Positions 25,006 through 33,234 of a stretch of 64,000 bases of DNA are shown here, piece after piece; the stretch's first letter is position 1; every line of letters starts with the position of its first letter. Below the pieces are notes generated by a model. It worked only from the letters and a program-made list of their open reading frames with translations, did not search any database and was not told the DNA's origin. Made by a program: the position numbers and the translations under genes. This DNA comes from Acidimicrobiales bacterium (lineage in GTDB: Bacteria; Actinomycetota; Acidimicrobiia; Acidimicrobiales; Bog-793). The stretch lies in contig DATGLP010000013.1 of NCBI GenBank assembly GCA_035294085.1, forward strand, positions 1 through 64,000, given 5' to 3'.

Positions 25006-25572
25006 GTGAGCGCCGTCGGGCAGTCGGTCATCCCAGCAAGTCTCACGGGCGAGTACGCCCTCGATCCGGCGCACACGCGCCTCGGCTTCGTCGCTCGCCA
25101 CGCCATGGTCACGAAGGTGCGCGGCTCGTTCAACGAGTTCGAGGGCCGCGGCTACCTCGACGCGTCCGATCCCTCTCGCTCACGCGCCGAGGTGACGATC
25201 AAGGTGGCGAGCATCGACACGCGAAACGCCGATCGCGACGCCCACCTGCGCAGCAACGACTTCTTCGACATGGAGCGCTACCCCGAGATCCGCTTCGTCA
25301 GCACCTCGGTCGAACAGGTCGGCGATGCGACCTTCCGGGTGAGCGGCGACCTCACGATCAAGGGGGTGACGCGTCCGATCTCGATCGACTTCGAGTTCAC
25401 GGGATCGGCCGTCGACCCCTTCGGGAACCAGCGCGTCGGTTTCGAGGGCTCGACGACCATCAACCGCAAGGACTGGGGCGTCAACTGGAACGCGGCCCTC
25501 GAGGCGGGCGGCGTCCTCGTGAGCGAGCAGGTCACGCTCGAGTTCGAGATCTCCGCGATCAAGCAGGCCTGA
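25006..25572 (+). CDS. YceI family lipid-binding protein
   Basis: 188 residues. The family pattern is visible: GEYALDPAHTRLGFVARHAM, VRGSFNEFEGRGYLDASDPS, VKVASIDTRNADRDAHLRSN, DFFDMERYPEIRFVSTSVEQ and VSGDLTIKGVTRPISIDFEF. YceI proteins are lipocalin-like barrels binding isoprenoids or other amphiphiles. No signal peptide is present, so it is cytoplasmic here. GTG 25006 follows GGGAGG. It is convergent with the MoaD-like gene 14 bp away and divergent from the FAAL fusion. Confidence 0.9.
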   Translation: MSAVGQSVIPASLTGEYALDPAHTRLGFVARHAMVTKVRGSFNEFEGRGYLDASDPSRSRAEVTIKVASIDTRNADRDAHLRSNDFFDMERYPEIRFVSTSVEQVGDATFRVSGDLTIKGVTRPISIDFEFTGSAVDPFGNQRVGFEGSTTINRKDWGVNWNAALEAGGVLVSEQVTLEFEISAIKQA

Positions 25573-25586
25573 CCGCCACGCGCCGC

Positions 25587-25883
25587 TCAGCCGCCGGCGA
25601 GGGCCCCGACGACCAGGAAGGGTTCGGCGCCGCTGCCGACCGCCGCGGGCAGCGGCGCGTCCGGCGGCTCGTGCGAGAGGTCCTCGCCGCACGCGAAGAA
25701 GCGGACGAAGGGTCGCCGGCGCTGCGTCGCCTGGTCGCGGATGGTGCCCCGCAGGGATGGGTAGCGTGCCTCGAGCGCGTCGAGGAGGCGCCGCTGTGTC
25801 GCCACGCCGGCGAGGTCGAGCCGCACCTCGCCGGCGATGCCCGCGAGCGTCCGCAGGTGCGGTGGGAGAACGACGCGGACCAC
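25587..25883 (-). CDS. MoaD/ThiS-like ubiquitin-fold protein
   Basis: 98 residues. It has the beta-grasp pattern of Moa[21 protein letters not shown], then [20 protein letters not shown], and a C-terminus [16 protein letters not shown] ending in the Gly-Gly needed for thiocarboxylate or adenylate chemistry. It begins 17 bp after the stop of the BNR-repeat gene. The pairing of these two genes recurs in other actinobacteria and proteobacteria as I recall, without any known function. No moaE or thiG is nearby, so molybdopterin or thiamine roles are not implied. Confidence 0.8.
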   Translation of the reverse strand: MVRVVLPPHLRTLAGIAGEVRLDLAGVATQRRLLDALEARYPSLRGTIRDQATQRRRPFVRFFACGEDLSHEPPDAPLPAAVGSGAEPFLVVGALAGG

Positions 25884-25899
25884 GGCAGGCCTGCGGCGG

Positions 25900-27015
25900 T
25901 CACGACAGGGTCTGCGCTGCGACGGCGAGGACCGGCGGGAGGTCGCGCACGACGGCCTGCCAGCTCTCCCCGCCGTCGGCCGACGCGTAGACCTGGCCGC
26001 CGGTGGTGCCGAAGTAGACGCCGCACGGGTCGAGCGAGTCGACGGCCATCGCGTCGCGCAGGACGTTCACGTAGCAGTTCGCCTGGGGCAGACCCTCGGT
26101 GAGTGCCTCCCAGTCGTCGCCGCCGGTCCTCGTGCGGTAGACGCGCAGGCGGCTGCCCGGCGGGTAGTGCTCGGCGTCGCTCGTGATGGGCACGACGAAG
26201 ACGGTGTCCGGCTCGTGGGCGTGGACGGCGATCGTGAAGCCGAAGTCGCTCGGCAGGTTGCCGCTCACCTCGCGCCAGGAGCGGCCACCGTCGTCGCTGC
26301 GCAGCACGTCCCAGTGCTTCTGCATGAAGAGCACGTCGGGCCGGTCCGGGTGGGCGGCGACGCGGTGGACGCAGTGGCCCACCTCCGCCGTGGGGTCGGG
26401 GAGCATCTCGGAGCGCAGGCCGCGGTTCGCCGGCTGCCAGGTCGCGCCCGCGTCGCCGGTCACGAACACCCCGGCGGCGGAGATAGCGACGAGGATCCGG
26501 CTGCGATCGGTCGGGTGGAGCAGGACGGTGTGCAGGCACATGCCGCCGGCCCCCGGCTGCCAGCTCGGCGCGCTCGCGTGCATGCGCAGGCGCGAGAGCT
26601 CCTGCCAGCTCTCGCCGCCGTCGCTCGACCGGAAGAGGGCGGCGTCCTCGACGCCGGCGAAGACCACGTCGGGGTCCTCGGGCGAGGGCTCGAGGTGCCA
26701 GACGCGCGCGAACGTCCAGGGCCGTGGCGTCCCGTCATACCACTGGTGGGTCCCGACCGGCTGCTCGTAGGCGAAGGCGTTGCTGACGGGTGCCCAGCTT
26801 CGCCCGCCGTCCGACGAGCGCTGGACGACCTGGCCGAACCAGCCGCTCGACTGGGAGGCGTAGAGGCGGTCGGGGTCGGCCTGGGAGCCGGCGAGGTGGT
26901 AGACCTCCCACCCGCCGAACAGTGGGCCGTGGAGGTCCCAGCGACGGCGCCGGCCGTCGGCGGCGAGGATGAACGCGCCCTTGCGCGTGCCAACGAGCAG
27001 ACGAACGCGCGCCAT
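25900..27015 (-). CDS. BNR/sialidase-like beta-propeller protein
   Basis: 371 residues from ATG 27015, after AGGAGG. Multiple BNR Asp-box repeats ([55 protein letters not shown]) mark a six- or seven-bladed propeller. It starts [20 protein letters not shown] without a signal peptide, so it acts in the cytoplasm, unlike true sialidases, and the sialidase Arg triad is not evident. [20 protein letters not shown] and [13 protein letters not shown] are typical of this exo-alpha-sialidase-annotated family. It is the first gene of a pair with the MoaD-like protein. Confidence 0.85.
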   Translation of the reverse strand: MARVRLLVGTRKGAFILAADGRRRRWDLHGPLFGGWEVYHLAGSQADPDRLYASQSSGWFGQVVQRSSDGGRSWAPVSNAFAYEQPVGTHQWYDGTPRPWTFARVWHLEPSPEDPDVVFAGVEDAALFRSSDGGESWQELSRLRMHASAPSWQPGAGGMCLHTVLLHPTDRSRILVAISAAGVFVTGDAGATWQPANRGLRSEMLPDPTAEVGHCVHRVAAHPDRPDVLFMQKHWDVLRSDDGGRSWREVSGNLPSDFGFTIAVHAHEPDTVFVVPITSDAEHYPPGSRLRVYRTRTGGDDWEALTEGLPQANCYVNVLRDAMAVDSLDPCGVYFGTTGGQVYASADGGESWQAVVRDLPPVLAVAAQTLS

Positions 27016-27137
27016 CGGCCCCGACCTCCTCCGCCCGGCACGTCGCGGGCTGGCTCCACGCTAGGGCGTGGCGGGTCCCGCCGCCGGGCGCGCCCGCCCC
27101 ACCCCTCGCCTTGGGGGCGCAGCGCAGGGCCCGCCGC

Positions 27138-27995
27138 TCACGGACTGGCGCGCCGGCCCCTCACGAGGAAGAAGGCGAGGGGGAGCGCTCGGCCAGCCGG
27201 CCGCAGCTCGAAGGCTGCGAGGTGGCGCTCCACGATCGCCGTGGCCTCCCCGAGGCGCTCCTCGGGTATCCCCATGAAGCGGAGCTGGTCGTCGTCGACG
27301 AGGTCGTCCGGGTCGAGCTCGACGACGAGCTCCTGGGGGCGAACCTCGACGTCGCGGAAGCCGGCCCGGCCCAAGAGCGAGACGACGCGGGTCGCGTCGG
27401 CGAGGGCGAAGGGGCCGGTCGGCGACTTGCCGGGGGCGGGAGGCGGGGGAGGCGGCAGGAGGGGCTCGAGGGCGGCCGGGAGGTACCACGGGTTGGCGTG
27501 CACCGGCTGCCAGCAGACGAAGGCGAGCCGCCCGTCCGCCCGGAGGTGGCGCGCCACGTTCGCGAAGGCGGTCTGCGGCTCGTCGAAGAACATCACCCCG
27601 AACTGGCTCAGCGCGGCGTCGAACGGGCCGCCCGCGAGGGCTTCGCGCTGGACGTCCGCGACGGCGAAGGTGACGTTCGCCGCACCGGCCTCGCGGGCCC
27701 GCTGCGCCGCGATGGTCGTGAGCGGGGCCGAGATGTCGGCCGCGACGACTCGGCCCCCCGGCGTGACCTCGCGCCAGATGTCGAGCGTGGCGGCCCCCGC
27801 ACCCGAACCGATCTCGAGGACGCGCTCGCCGGGGCGAAGCTCGGCTGCATCGAGGAGGAAGGGCGTGACGGCGCGCGTCAGCCGCTCCCGCCTCGGCCAT
27901 ACGCGCGTCCAGCGCTCGTCGTTCCAGCGGCGTCGCTCGAAGGCGTTCGCCTCGACGTCGGCGCTCGCCTCGAGGCCTGCGGGGTCGGGGTCCAC
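27138..27995 (-). CDS. Class I SAM-dependent methyltransferase
   Basis: About 285 residues. SAM-binding motif I is ERVLEIGSGAGAATLDIWRE, motif II is GRVVAADISAPLTTIAAQRA, and FAVADVQREALAGGPFDAAL and VARHLRADGRLAFVCWQPVH complete the Rossmann core, as in UbiE-like arsenite or lipid methyltransferases. The C-terminus (GFRDVEVRPQELVVELDPDD) is family typical. GTG 27995 is a guess; the frame is open far upstream over the divergent O-methyltransferase gene, which cannot be real. The substrate is unknown. Confidence 0.75.
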   Translation of the reverse strand: MDPDPAGLEASADVEANAFERRRWNDERWTRVWPRRERLTRAVTPFLLDAAELRPGERVLEIGSGAGAATLDIWREVTPGGRVVAADISAPLTTIAAQRAREAGAANVTFAVADVQREALAGGPFDAALSQFGVMFFDEPQTAFANVARHLRADGRLAFVCWQPVHANPWYLPAALEPLLPPPPPPAPGKSPTGPFALADATRVVSLLGRAGFRDVEVRPQELVVELDPDDLVDDDQLRFMGIPEERLGEATAIVERHLAAFELRPAGRALPLAFFLVRGRRASP

Positions 27996-28095
27996 GGGAT
28001 GGACGATAGGCGTCTGGGCCGTCCGCGCCGGCGCGCCTAAGGTGGCTCGACGTCGTGGCGACGCGTGGCGCGAGGCGGCAGGGGACGGAGCGAGC

Positions 28096-28761
28096 ATGGA
28101 CGAGCTGTGGAGCGAGGTCGACCGGTTCATCGAGGACCGCCTCGTCGGGACGGACGTCGTGCTGCACGGGGCGCTCGAGGCGAGCGCCCAGGCCGGCCTG
28201 CCGGCGATCAACGTCGCTCCGAACCAGGGCAAGCTGCTCATGCTCCTCGCCCAGATCCAGGGCGCGCGGCGGATCCTCGAGATCGGGACCCTCGGCGGCT
28301 ACAGCACGATCTGGCTGGCCCGGGCGCTGCCGGCGGACGGGCGGCTCGTGACGCTCGAGGTGGACCCCCGCCACGCCGAGGTCGCCTCGGCGAACCTCGC
28401 GGCCGCTGGCCTCGACCGGCTCGTCGAGGTGCGCCTCGGGCCTGCTCTCGAGCAGCTCCCGCTGCTCGCGAGCGAGCCGCCCTTCGACTTCGTCTTCATC
28501 GACGCCGACAAGGGGGGCTACCCGGAGTACCTGCGATGGTCGCTGCGGCTCACGCGTCCGGGAGGCCTCCTCGTCTTCGACAACGTCGTGCGCGCCGGGA
28601 GGGTCGTCGACCCGCCAGCGGACGACACGGACTCGCAGGCCATCCGCCGCCTCTACGACGACCTGGCGGCCAGCGCGCACCTGAGCGCCACGGCGATCCA
28701 GACCGTCGGGGTCAAGGGCCACGACGGGCTCGCCTTCGTCCGCGTCGGCGCCGAGGGCTGA
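28096..28761 (+). CDS. O-methyltransferase (COMT/CCoAOMT-like)
   Basis: 221 residues. The family motifs are clear: APNQGKLLMLLAQIQGARRI, LEIGTLGGYSTIWLARALPA (motif I), LVTLEVDPRHAEVASANLAA, PFDFVFIDADKGGYPEYLRW (metal Asp) and GGLLVFDNVVRAGRVVDPPA. These enzymes methylate catechol-type hydroxyls using SAM and a divalent metal. ATG 28096 follows a GGAG a few bases upstream. It is divergent from the other methyltransferase. Confidence 0.9.
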   Translation: MDELWSEVDRFIEDRLVGTDVVLHGALEASAQAGLPAINVAPNQGKLLMLLAQIQGARRILEIGTLGGYSTIWLARALPADGRLVTLEVDPRHAEVASANLAAAGLDRLVEVRLGPALEQLPLLASEPPFDFVFIDADKGGYPEYLRWSLRLTRPGGLLVFDNVVRAGRVVDPPADDTDSQAIRRLYDDLAASAHLSATAIQTVGVKGHDGLAFVRVGAEG

Positions 28762-28820
28762 GCGCAGGCGCGGCTGGCGCCGGTGCGCCGGCCGTTAGGG
28801 TGCGCAACGGAGGCGTGAGC

Positions 28821-29114
28821 GTGCGAGGCTTCGTTGCGACCGCGCTGGTCGTGCTCGCCGCGATCGGCGCCGGCGTGGGCGCGGAGGCGGCGGCGGGCCC
28901 GTCCGGGCCGCAGGTCGTGCAGCTGTACGCGCCGCACGTCGACCTCGAGCCGCTGAACGGCGGCGCCGAGGCGCTCATCGAGGCGGGCGGGAGAGCGCCA
29001 GGGACCGGGACCGTCCTCGTCGTGCACGGGGAGGGCTACGTCGTGCGCTACAGGGTCACGTCGTCGTCGCAGCTCGGCTCGTACTTCCGCGCCTACGGCG
29101 CGCTCGTCCGCTGA
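28821..29114 (+). CDS. Small secreted hypothetical protein
   Basis: 97 residues from GTG 28821, with GGAGG 7 nt upstream (GTG 28815 is possible but too close). The signal peptide is VRGFVATALVVLAAIGAGVG, then AEAAAG. The mature part (PQVVQLYAPHVDLEPLNGGA, TGTVLVVHGEGYVVRYRVTS, SSQLGSYFRAYGALVR) looks like a small beta-rich domain. It is 59 bp downstream of the O-methyltransferase. No family recognised. Confidence 0.6.
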   Translation: MRGFVATALVVLAAIGAGVGAEAAAGPSGPQVVQLYAPHVDLEPLNGGAEALIEAGGRAPGTGTVLVVHGEGYVVRYRVTSSSQLGSYFRAYGALVR

Positions 29115-29384
29115 GCGACCGGGGCGCCCGGGTCGATAGGCACGTCGCTCGCAGGCACGCGGCGTCGTCGCGCCCGCCCACGACGCGAGCGCGCCGCGCA
29201 CGTCGAGCGCGCGGGGACCGGGCGCTGCAGCGCAACCGCAGGCGGCGCCTGTGGCGCCGCGCCTCGCCAGGGCTGCGCCGAGGTCGCGCCGGCGCGACCG
29301 GTCACCGTCGTCCTCTCGTCCTCGCCGGTCGTGGCAGGAGGAGGGGCCTGCACCCTCGCCGGGGGGCCTTCGATCGCGACGGCG
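29115..29384. other. Intergenic between convergent genes, nothing seen
   Basis: 270 bp of GC-rich sequence between the small secreted protein and the M14 peptidase. No gene or strong hairpin was identified. Confidence 0.35.
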
Positions 29385-30230
29385 TCAGGCGAGTCGGAGC
29401 CGGGCCGGTGCCCGGGCGACCGGTGTCGTGGGTGGCGCGCCGGCCGCGAGGGTGCGCAGCGCCGCGACGTAGCGTCGGCGCGAGGCGGGCGAGAGCTGCC
29501 CCGGCGGGAGCTCGACGACGAAGGCGGAGTTGGCGACGAGGTGGTCCTCCCAGCCGATGGCGCTGCCGGGGTAGTCGGGGAGCGGCGTGAGGGGGAGCCC
29601 GACGCGCGCCGCGAAGAGGCGCTCGAGGCGCCGCGGACCCTCCGAGTCGTCGACGAGGCCGAGCGGCTGGTGGAACCACACCGCGACGCCGGGTCGAACC
29701 GCCTCGATGAGGCTCGCCATCGCCCGCGACTCCGGCTCGGACAACGGTCGCGCCCCCGCGTACTCCGCGCTCCCTCGCGGCCCGAGGGGGCGCCAGGCGT
29801 CGGGGAAGTTCCGGTTCAGGTCGACGCCGCGAGCGTTCGCTCGCGTCCGGGCGGCCACGCCGTCGGGGTTCATGGTGGGCACGATCCACAGCGCGACGCC
29901 GCGGACCGGTCCGCTCGCGGCGAGCGCGTCCGCCACGGGGATGCCGGCCGTCTCGTTCCCGTGGGTGCAGCCGACGACGAGCATGCGCCGCGGCGCGCGC
30001 TCGCTGCCGACCAGGATGGCGACGATGGGCCGCCGTTCCAGGGAGTAGCCGATCACGAAGCGGCGTTCGGCCGGGGGCGCAGCGCGGCGCTGGCCGGCCG
30101 TCGCGGCGTGCGTGCCGCTCGCGAGGGGGAGGAGACCGACCAGGACGGCGCCGAGGACCGGCCTGGCGCGGCGCGTCGGCCCGGTGGTCGTACCGAGCCT
30201 GGGTGCCAGGCGCACGGGGTGATCCTTCAC
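29385..30230 (-). CDS. Exported M14-family zinc carboxypeptidase-like protein
   Basis: 281 residues. A hydrophobic N-terminal export segment (ARPVLGAVLVGLLPLASGTH) is followed by the M14 fold. Zinc ligands are in VVGCTHGNETAG (HxxE) and the distal His in VAVWFHQPLGL. NARGVDLNRNFPDAW is the conserved substrate-binding motif, and FVVELPPG carries the catalytic Glu. Similar proteins cleave peptidoglycan stem peptides (MpaA-like or DL-carboxypeptidases). GTG 30230 is chosen because it overlaps the preceding stop as GTGA, the coupling seen throughout this genome. It is the last gene of the radical SAM - Fpg-like operon. Confidence 0.85.
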   Translation of the reverse strand: MKDHPVRLAPRLGTTTGPTRRARPVLGAVLVGLLPLASGTHAATAGQRRAAPPAERRFVIGYSLERRPIVAILVGSERAPRRMLVVGCTHGNETAGIPVADALAASGPVRGVALWIVPTMNPDGVAARTRANARGVDLNRNFPDAWRPLGPRGSAEYAGARPLSEPESRAMASLIEAVRPGVAVWFHQPLGLVDDSEGPRRLERLFAARVGLPLTPLPDYPGSAIGWEDHLVANSAFVVELPPGQLSPASRRRYVAALRTLAAGAPPTTPVARAPARLRLA

Positions 30231-31069
30231 CGGAGGAGCCGGGAGAGACGGCGGTCCGCCAGCTCCGGGCCACCCGTCTGGCACGGCGGGCAGCAGACGA
30301 GGCCGTGGTGCTCGGAGGCGACGCGCCGAGGCGGCTCGGCGCAGCGGGGCCGGGGCTGTCCCGTCCGATCGTGGACGACGAAGCGGTCGTCCGGCGCGAC
30401 GCCCACCGCCCCGGCCGGGCGTGCGCGCGCCCGAGCGAGCGCCTCCTCGAGGGTCGCGTCGAGGGCCTGCACGAGCGCGAGGCGATCGACACGCCCGAGC
30501 GAGCGCAGCGGGGCGACGGGCGAGCGCGCGGCCCGGTGGAGGATGTCGTCGGCGTACCCACGCCCGAGGCCGGCGACGGGTCGCTGGTCGCGAGGGAGCG
30601 AGTGACGCGGTCGAGCAGTCGTCTCGGCGAGGACGCGCCGGGTACCCTCGGGCGAGCCCGGCTCGGGGTCGAGGTGGGAGAGCGGGCCGGCGTCACCGGG
30701 TCCGAGCACCCAGCACCCGGCCCCCCGCTCGCGGCCACGCTCACGAACGAGCTTGGCCGCGTCGGACCCGGCGCCGAGGCGCACGAGCGCGCCCCTCGGG
30801 CGGGTGGCGCGTGCCGGGAGCTCGAGGTCGAGCCGGCCACGCTGGCCGAGGTGGAGCACCACTCGGTACGCGCAGCCGACGTCGAGCACGAGGTACTCGT
30901 CGCCCCGGCGGCCGACCGTCCCGAGCGCGTGCCCGCGGACGTCGGCCGGCGGTGGCGAGGCGGTCGTGAGCGTCGAGCAGGCGAGGACGTCGAAGCGCTG
31001 GAGCACGCGATGGCCGAGCGCCGGTGCGAGCCGCTCGACGAGGGCCCGGAGGTCGGGGGGCTCGGGCAC
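30227..31069 (-). CDS. Fpg/Nei family DNA glycosylase-like protein, active-site variant
   Basis: 280 residues. After removal of the initiator, the N-terminus is Pro-Glu (PEPPDLRALVERLAPALGHR), keeping the catalytic Pro1-Glu2 pair of Fpg/Nei. The family's beta-turn lysine (RxxKYLLL) is replaced by RRGDEYLVLDVG. The helix-two-turn-helix region (GRGYADDILHRAARSPVAPL) is present. The C-terminal zinc finger is degenerate: GQPRPRC instead of GxPCxxC, though VCCPPCQTGG remains. These changes may alter lesion choice or abolish lyase activity. It lies between the radical SAM gene (1 bp away) and the peptidase (4-bp overlap). Confidence 0.8.
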   Translation of the reverse strand: MPEPPDLRALVERLAPALGHRVLQRFDVLACSTLTTASPPPADVRGHALGTVGRRGDEYLVLDVGCAYRVVLHLGQRGRLDLELPARATRPRGALVRLGAGSDAAKLVRERGRERGAGCWVLGPGDAGPLSHLDPEPGSPEGTRRVLAETTARPRHSLPRDQRPVAGLGRGYADDILHRAARSPVAPLRSLGRVDRLALVQALDATLEEALARARARPAGAVGVAPDDRFVVHDRTGQPRPRCAEPPRRVASEHHGLVCCPPCQTGGPELADRRLSRLLR

Positions 31070-31070
31070 G

Positions 31071-32105
31071 TCAGCTGCGGGCGCCCGGCCCGTGCGCGCC
31101 CGCGCATGGCCCGGTGCGCTCGTCCCCGCCCGCGCGCTGCACCGGTGCGCGTCGGCGCGCCGCGGGCGAGGGCAGTCTCGCCGCGACGAGGGCGGAGAGC
31201 CGCCGCTGCTCGCTGGCGGGCTGGTAGGCGCCGCGGGCGAAGCGCTCCTCGTAGAGCGCGACGAGGTCGGGGCGCTCGCGGCGGAGGAAGGCGAGGAAGT
31301 GCTCGCGAACGCCGGCGCGCAGGTGCAGCGGGACCACCGTGACCGAGGCCGCACCGGCCGCCGCGCACGCTTCTGCGAGCTCGCGTACCTGCGCGTCGGC
31401 GTCGGAGAGGCCCGGCAGGATCGGGGCGATGAGGACGCCGCAGGGCACGCCGGCGTCGTTCAGGCGCCGCACTGCTGCGAGGCGCTTGTCCGGCGGAGGC
31501 GTCCCGGGCTCGGTGAGGCGCCACACGGAGCGGTCCAAGGTCCCCACCGACAGGTGCAGCCGCACCTCGGTGCGCTTGGCGGCCTCGACGAGCAGGTCGA
31601 GGTCGCGCAGCACGAGGGTCGACTTCGTCACGATGCTGAAGGGGTTCCGGTGCTGCGACAGGACCTCGATGATCCCGCGCGTCAGGTGGTACCGGCCCTC
31701 CGCACGCTGGTAGGGGTCGGTGTTCGTCCCCATCGCGATGTGGTCGCCCTGCCAGCGGCGGGAGCGGAGCTCGGATCGCAGGCACTCCACGGCGTTGACC
31801 TTGACGACGATCCGGCGGTCGAAGTCCTCGGCGATGCCGAGACCGAGGTAGGCGTGGGAGGGGCGGGCGAAGCAGTACGCGCAGGCGTGGCTGCAGCCGC
31901 GGTAGGCGTTGACGGTGAAGCGGAACCCCAACCGGCTCGCCTGGGGCACCTCGTTGATGATCGTGCGCGCGTTGACGTGGAGGAACTCGAGGCCCGCGAA
32001 CGCACCCGTGCCGACGTGTCGGTCCACGAGGCCATCGACGTCGAACAGCCTCGGGTTGTCGTCCGCCCCGGCGAGCGCCCAGCGCAGCTTCGTCGAGGCG
32101 GTCAC
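31071..32105 (-). CDS. Rv2578c-type radical SAM protein
   Basis: 344 residues. The 4Fe-4S/SAM motif is CSHACAYC in VNAYRGCSHACAYCFARPSH (CxxxCxxC). KVNAVECLRSELRSRRWQGD and HIAMGTNTDPYQRAEGRYHL are typical of the spore photoproduct lyase-related / Rv2578c family. ITKSTL-like NPFSIVTKSTLVLRDLDLLV and LHLSVGTLDRSVWRLTEPGT follow. The product is unknown; a nucleic-acid role is suggested by the coupled Fpg/Nei-like gene, which is inference. GTG 32105 is the likely start. The C-terminal 50 residues are Arg/Ala/Gly-rich. Confidence 0.88.
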   Translation of the reverse strand: MTASTKLRWALAGADDNPRLFDVDGLVDRHVGTGAFAGLEFLHVNARTIINEVPQASRLGFRFTVNAYRGCSHACAYCFARPSHAYLGLGIAEDFDRRIVVKVNAVECLRSELRSRRWQGDHIAMGTNTDPYQRAEGRYHLTRGIIEVLSQHRNPFSIVTKSTLVLRDLDLLVEAAKRTEVRLHLSVGTLDRSVWRLTEPGTPPPDKRLAAVRRLNDAGVPCGVLIAPILPGLSDADAQVRELAEACAAAGAASVTVVPLHLRAGVREHFLAFLRRERPDLVALYEERFARGAYQPASEQRRLSALVAARLPSPAARRRAPVQRAGGDERTGPCAGAHGPGARS

Positions 32106-32182
32106 ACGGGCAGTCTAATCGAACACCTGTTCTGCAAGCGTTCAGTCCGCGCAGGGCGGGATTCGACGGTGCGATCCCGCCG

Positions 32183-32734
32183 CTAGGAGAGGCCGGGCAG
32201 GCCGTCGATGCTGCGAGCGTTGTGGTCCTGCCAGTAGCGCTCGATCCCGGCGGGACCCTTGCGCGCGGCCCACTCGTCCAGCGTCGGCCGGTGCTGCTCG
32301 AAGGTCATGAGCGGCACGCCGAAGCCGCACGAGTCGGAGATCCGCTCGACCGAGACGACGATCACGCAGCGCGTGCCCGGGGACGGGTCCGCCGCGAAGG
32401 ACGAGAGGAGCTCCTCGAGGCGCGAGTCGCCGGCGCCGGTGACCGATCCGGTCCCGTGGAGCCTGACGACGCGGGGCGGTCCCGAGAAGGCGCAGAACAT
32501 GAGGACGATTCGCCCGTTCTCGCGCAGGTGGGCGACGGTCTCGATGCCGCTTCCGGTGCGGTCGAGGTAGGCGACGAGGCGCGGCCCGAGCACGGCGAAC
32601 TCGCCCCGGTTTCCCTTCGGCGAGCAGTTGACCCGTCCCGTCGGCGAGAGCGGCGCGGTCGCGACGAAGAAGACCGGCTGCGCCTCGAGGAAGCGGGCGA
32701 GGGCGTCGTCGATGCCCTCGCGGACGCGCCCCAC
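32183..32734 (-). CDS. Pyridoxamine 5'-phosphate oxidase-fold (PNPOx-like) protein
   Basis: 183 residues. The split-barrel flavin-binding pattern is clear: EAQPVFFVATAPLSPTGRVN, CSPKGNRGEFAVLGPRLVAY, LDRTGSGIETVAHLRENGRI and VLMFCAFSGPPRVVRLHGTG. This subgroup (about 180-190 residues, with SCGFGVPLMTFEQHRPTLDE near the C-terminus) is common in actinobacteria and is probably an FMN- or F420-binding oxidoreductase, distinct from the true PdxH at 47347. GTG 32734 is the start. Substrate unknown. Confidence 0.85.
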   Translation of the reverse strand: MGRVREGIDDALARFLEAQPVFFVATAPLSPTGRVNCSPKGNRGEFAVLGPRLVAYLDRTGSGIETVAHLRENGRIVLMFCAFSGPPRVVRLHGTGSVTGAGDSRLEELLSSFAADPSPGTRCVIVVSVERISDSCGFGVPLMTFEQHRPTLDEWAARKGPAGIERYWQDHNARSIDGLPGLS

Positions 32735-33234
32735 GGCACGAGGCTACCCGGTGCTCTGGCGTCCCTGGAGGAACGGCGCCCGCCGGTCCTGCGGGCCGCG
32801 CGGGCCGGGGCCCGGAGCCGCGCGGCACCGCGTGGACGGTTCGAGGCCGTGGCGCGCGCCGACCAGCCTGTGCTCGGCGAAGCGCCGGCGGGCGGCGGCG
32901 CTCGCCGAGGACCCGCATCGTCCTCGCCCGGGCGGCGCCGCGGTCCCAGGTGCCGTGCCGGGGCAGTCGCGCTTCCCCGGAAAGGGGGCCTCACCAGGCC
33001 GGGCGGCCCGTGGCCCAGGCTCGGCGAGGCCGCAGCTGCCGAGATCCCCGGCGCCCTCGCGGCGCGGCGTGGCTGACGGCGAGCAGCGCGACGCGCACGC
33101 TCGCGCCGCCAGGCGCCGGTGCCGACTCGCGGCGCGCGAACCCGCGCGAGCGGTGGTCGGCGCCGGCGCGTGGACGCCGGCGCCGCGGGCGGCAAGTCCG
33201 GTGGCGAGGCGCGCCGCGCTCTCGGGCGCCGCGC
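32735..33234. other. Intergenic, no gene seen
   Basis: 500 bp upstream of the PNPOx-like gene and downstream of the debranching-type enzyme, both on the minus strand. It is strongly GC-skewed with several frames open by chance. A small dyad (TTCCCCGGAA, near 32975) is the only local symmetry noticed. Confidence 0.35.

Noticed and set aside
27138-28241. Methyltransferase starting near 28241
   Set aside because: That would overlap about 145 bp of the well-supported divergent O-methyltransferase; the extra N-terminal sequence is Ser/Arg-rich and unlike the family.
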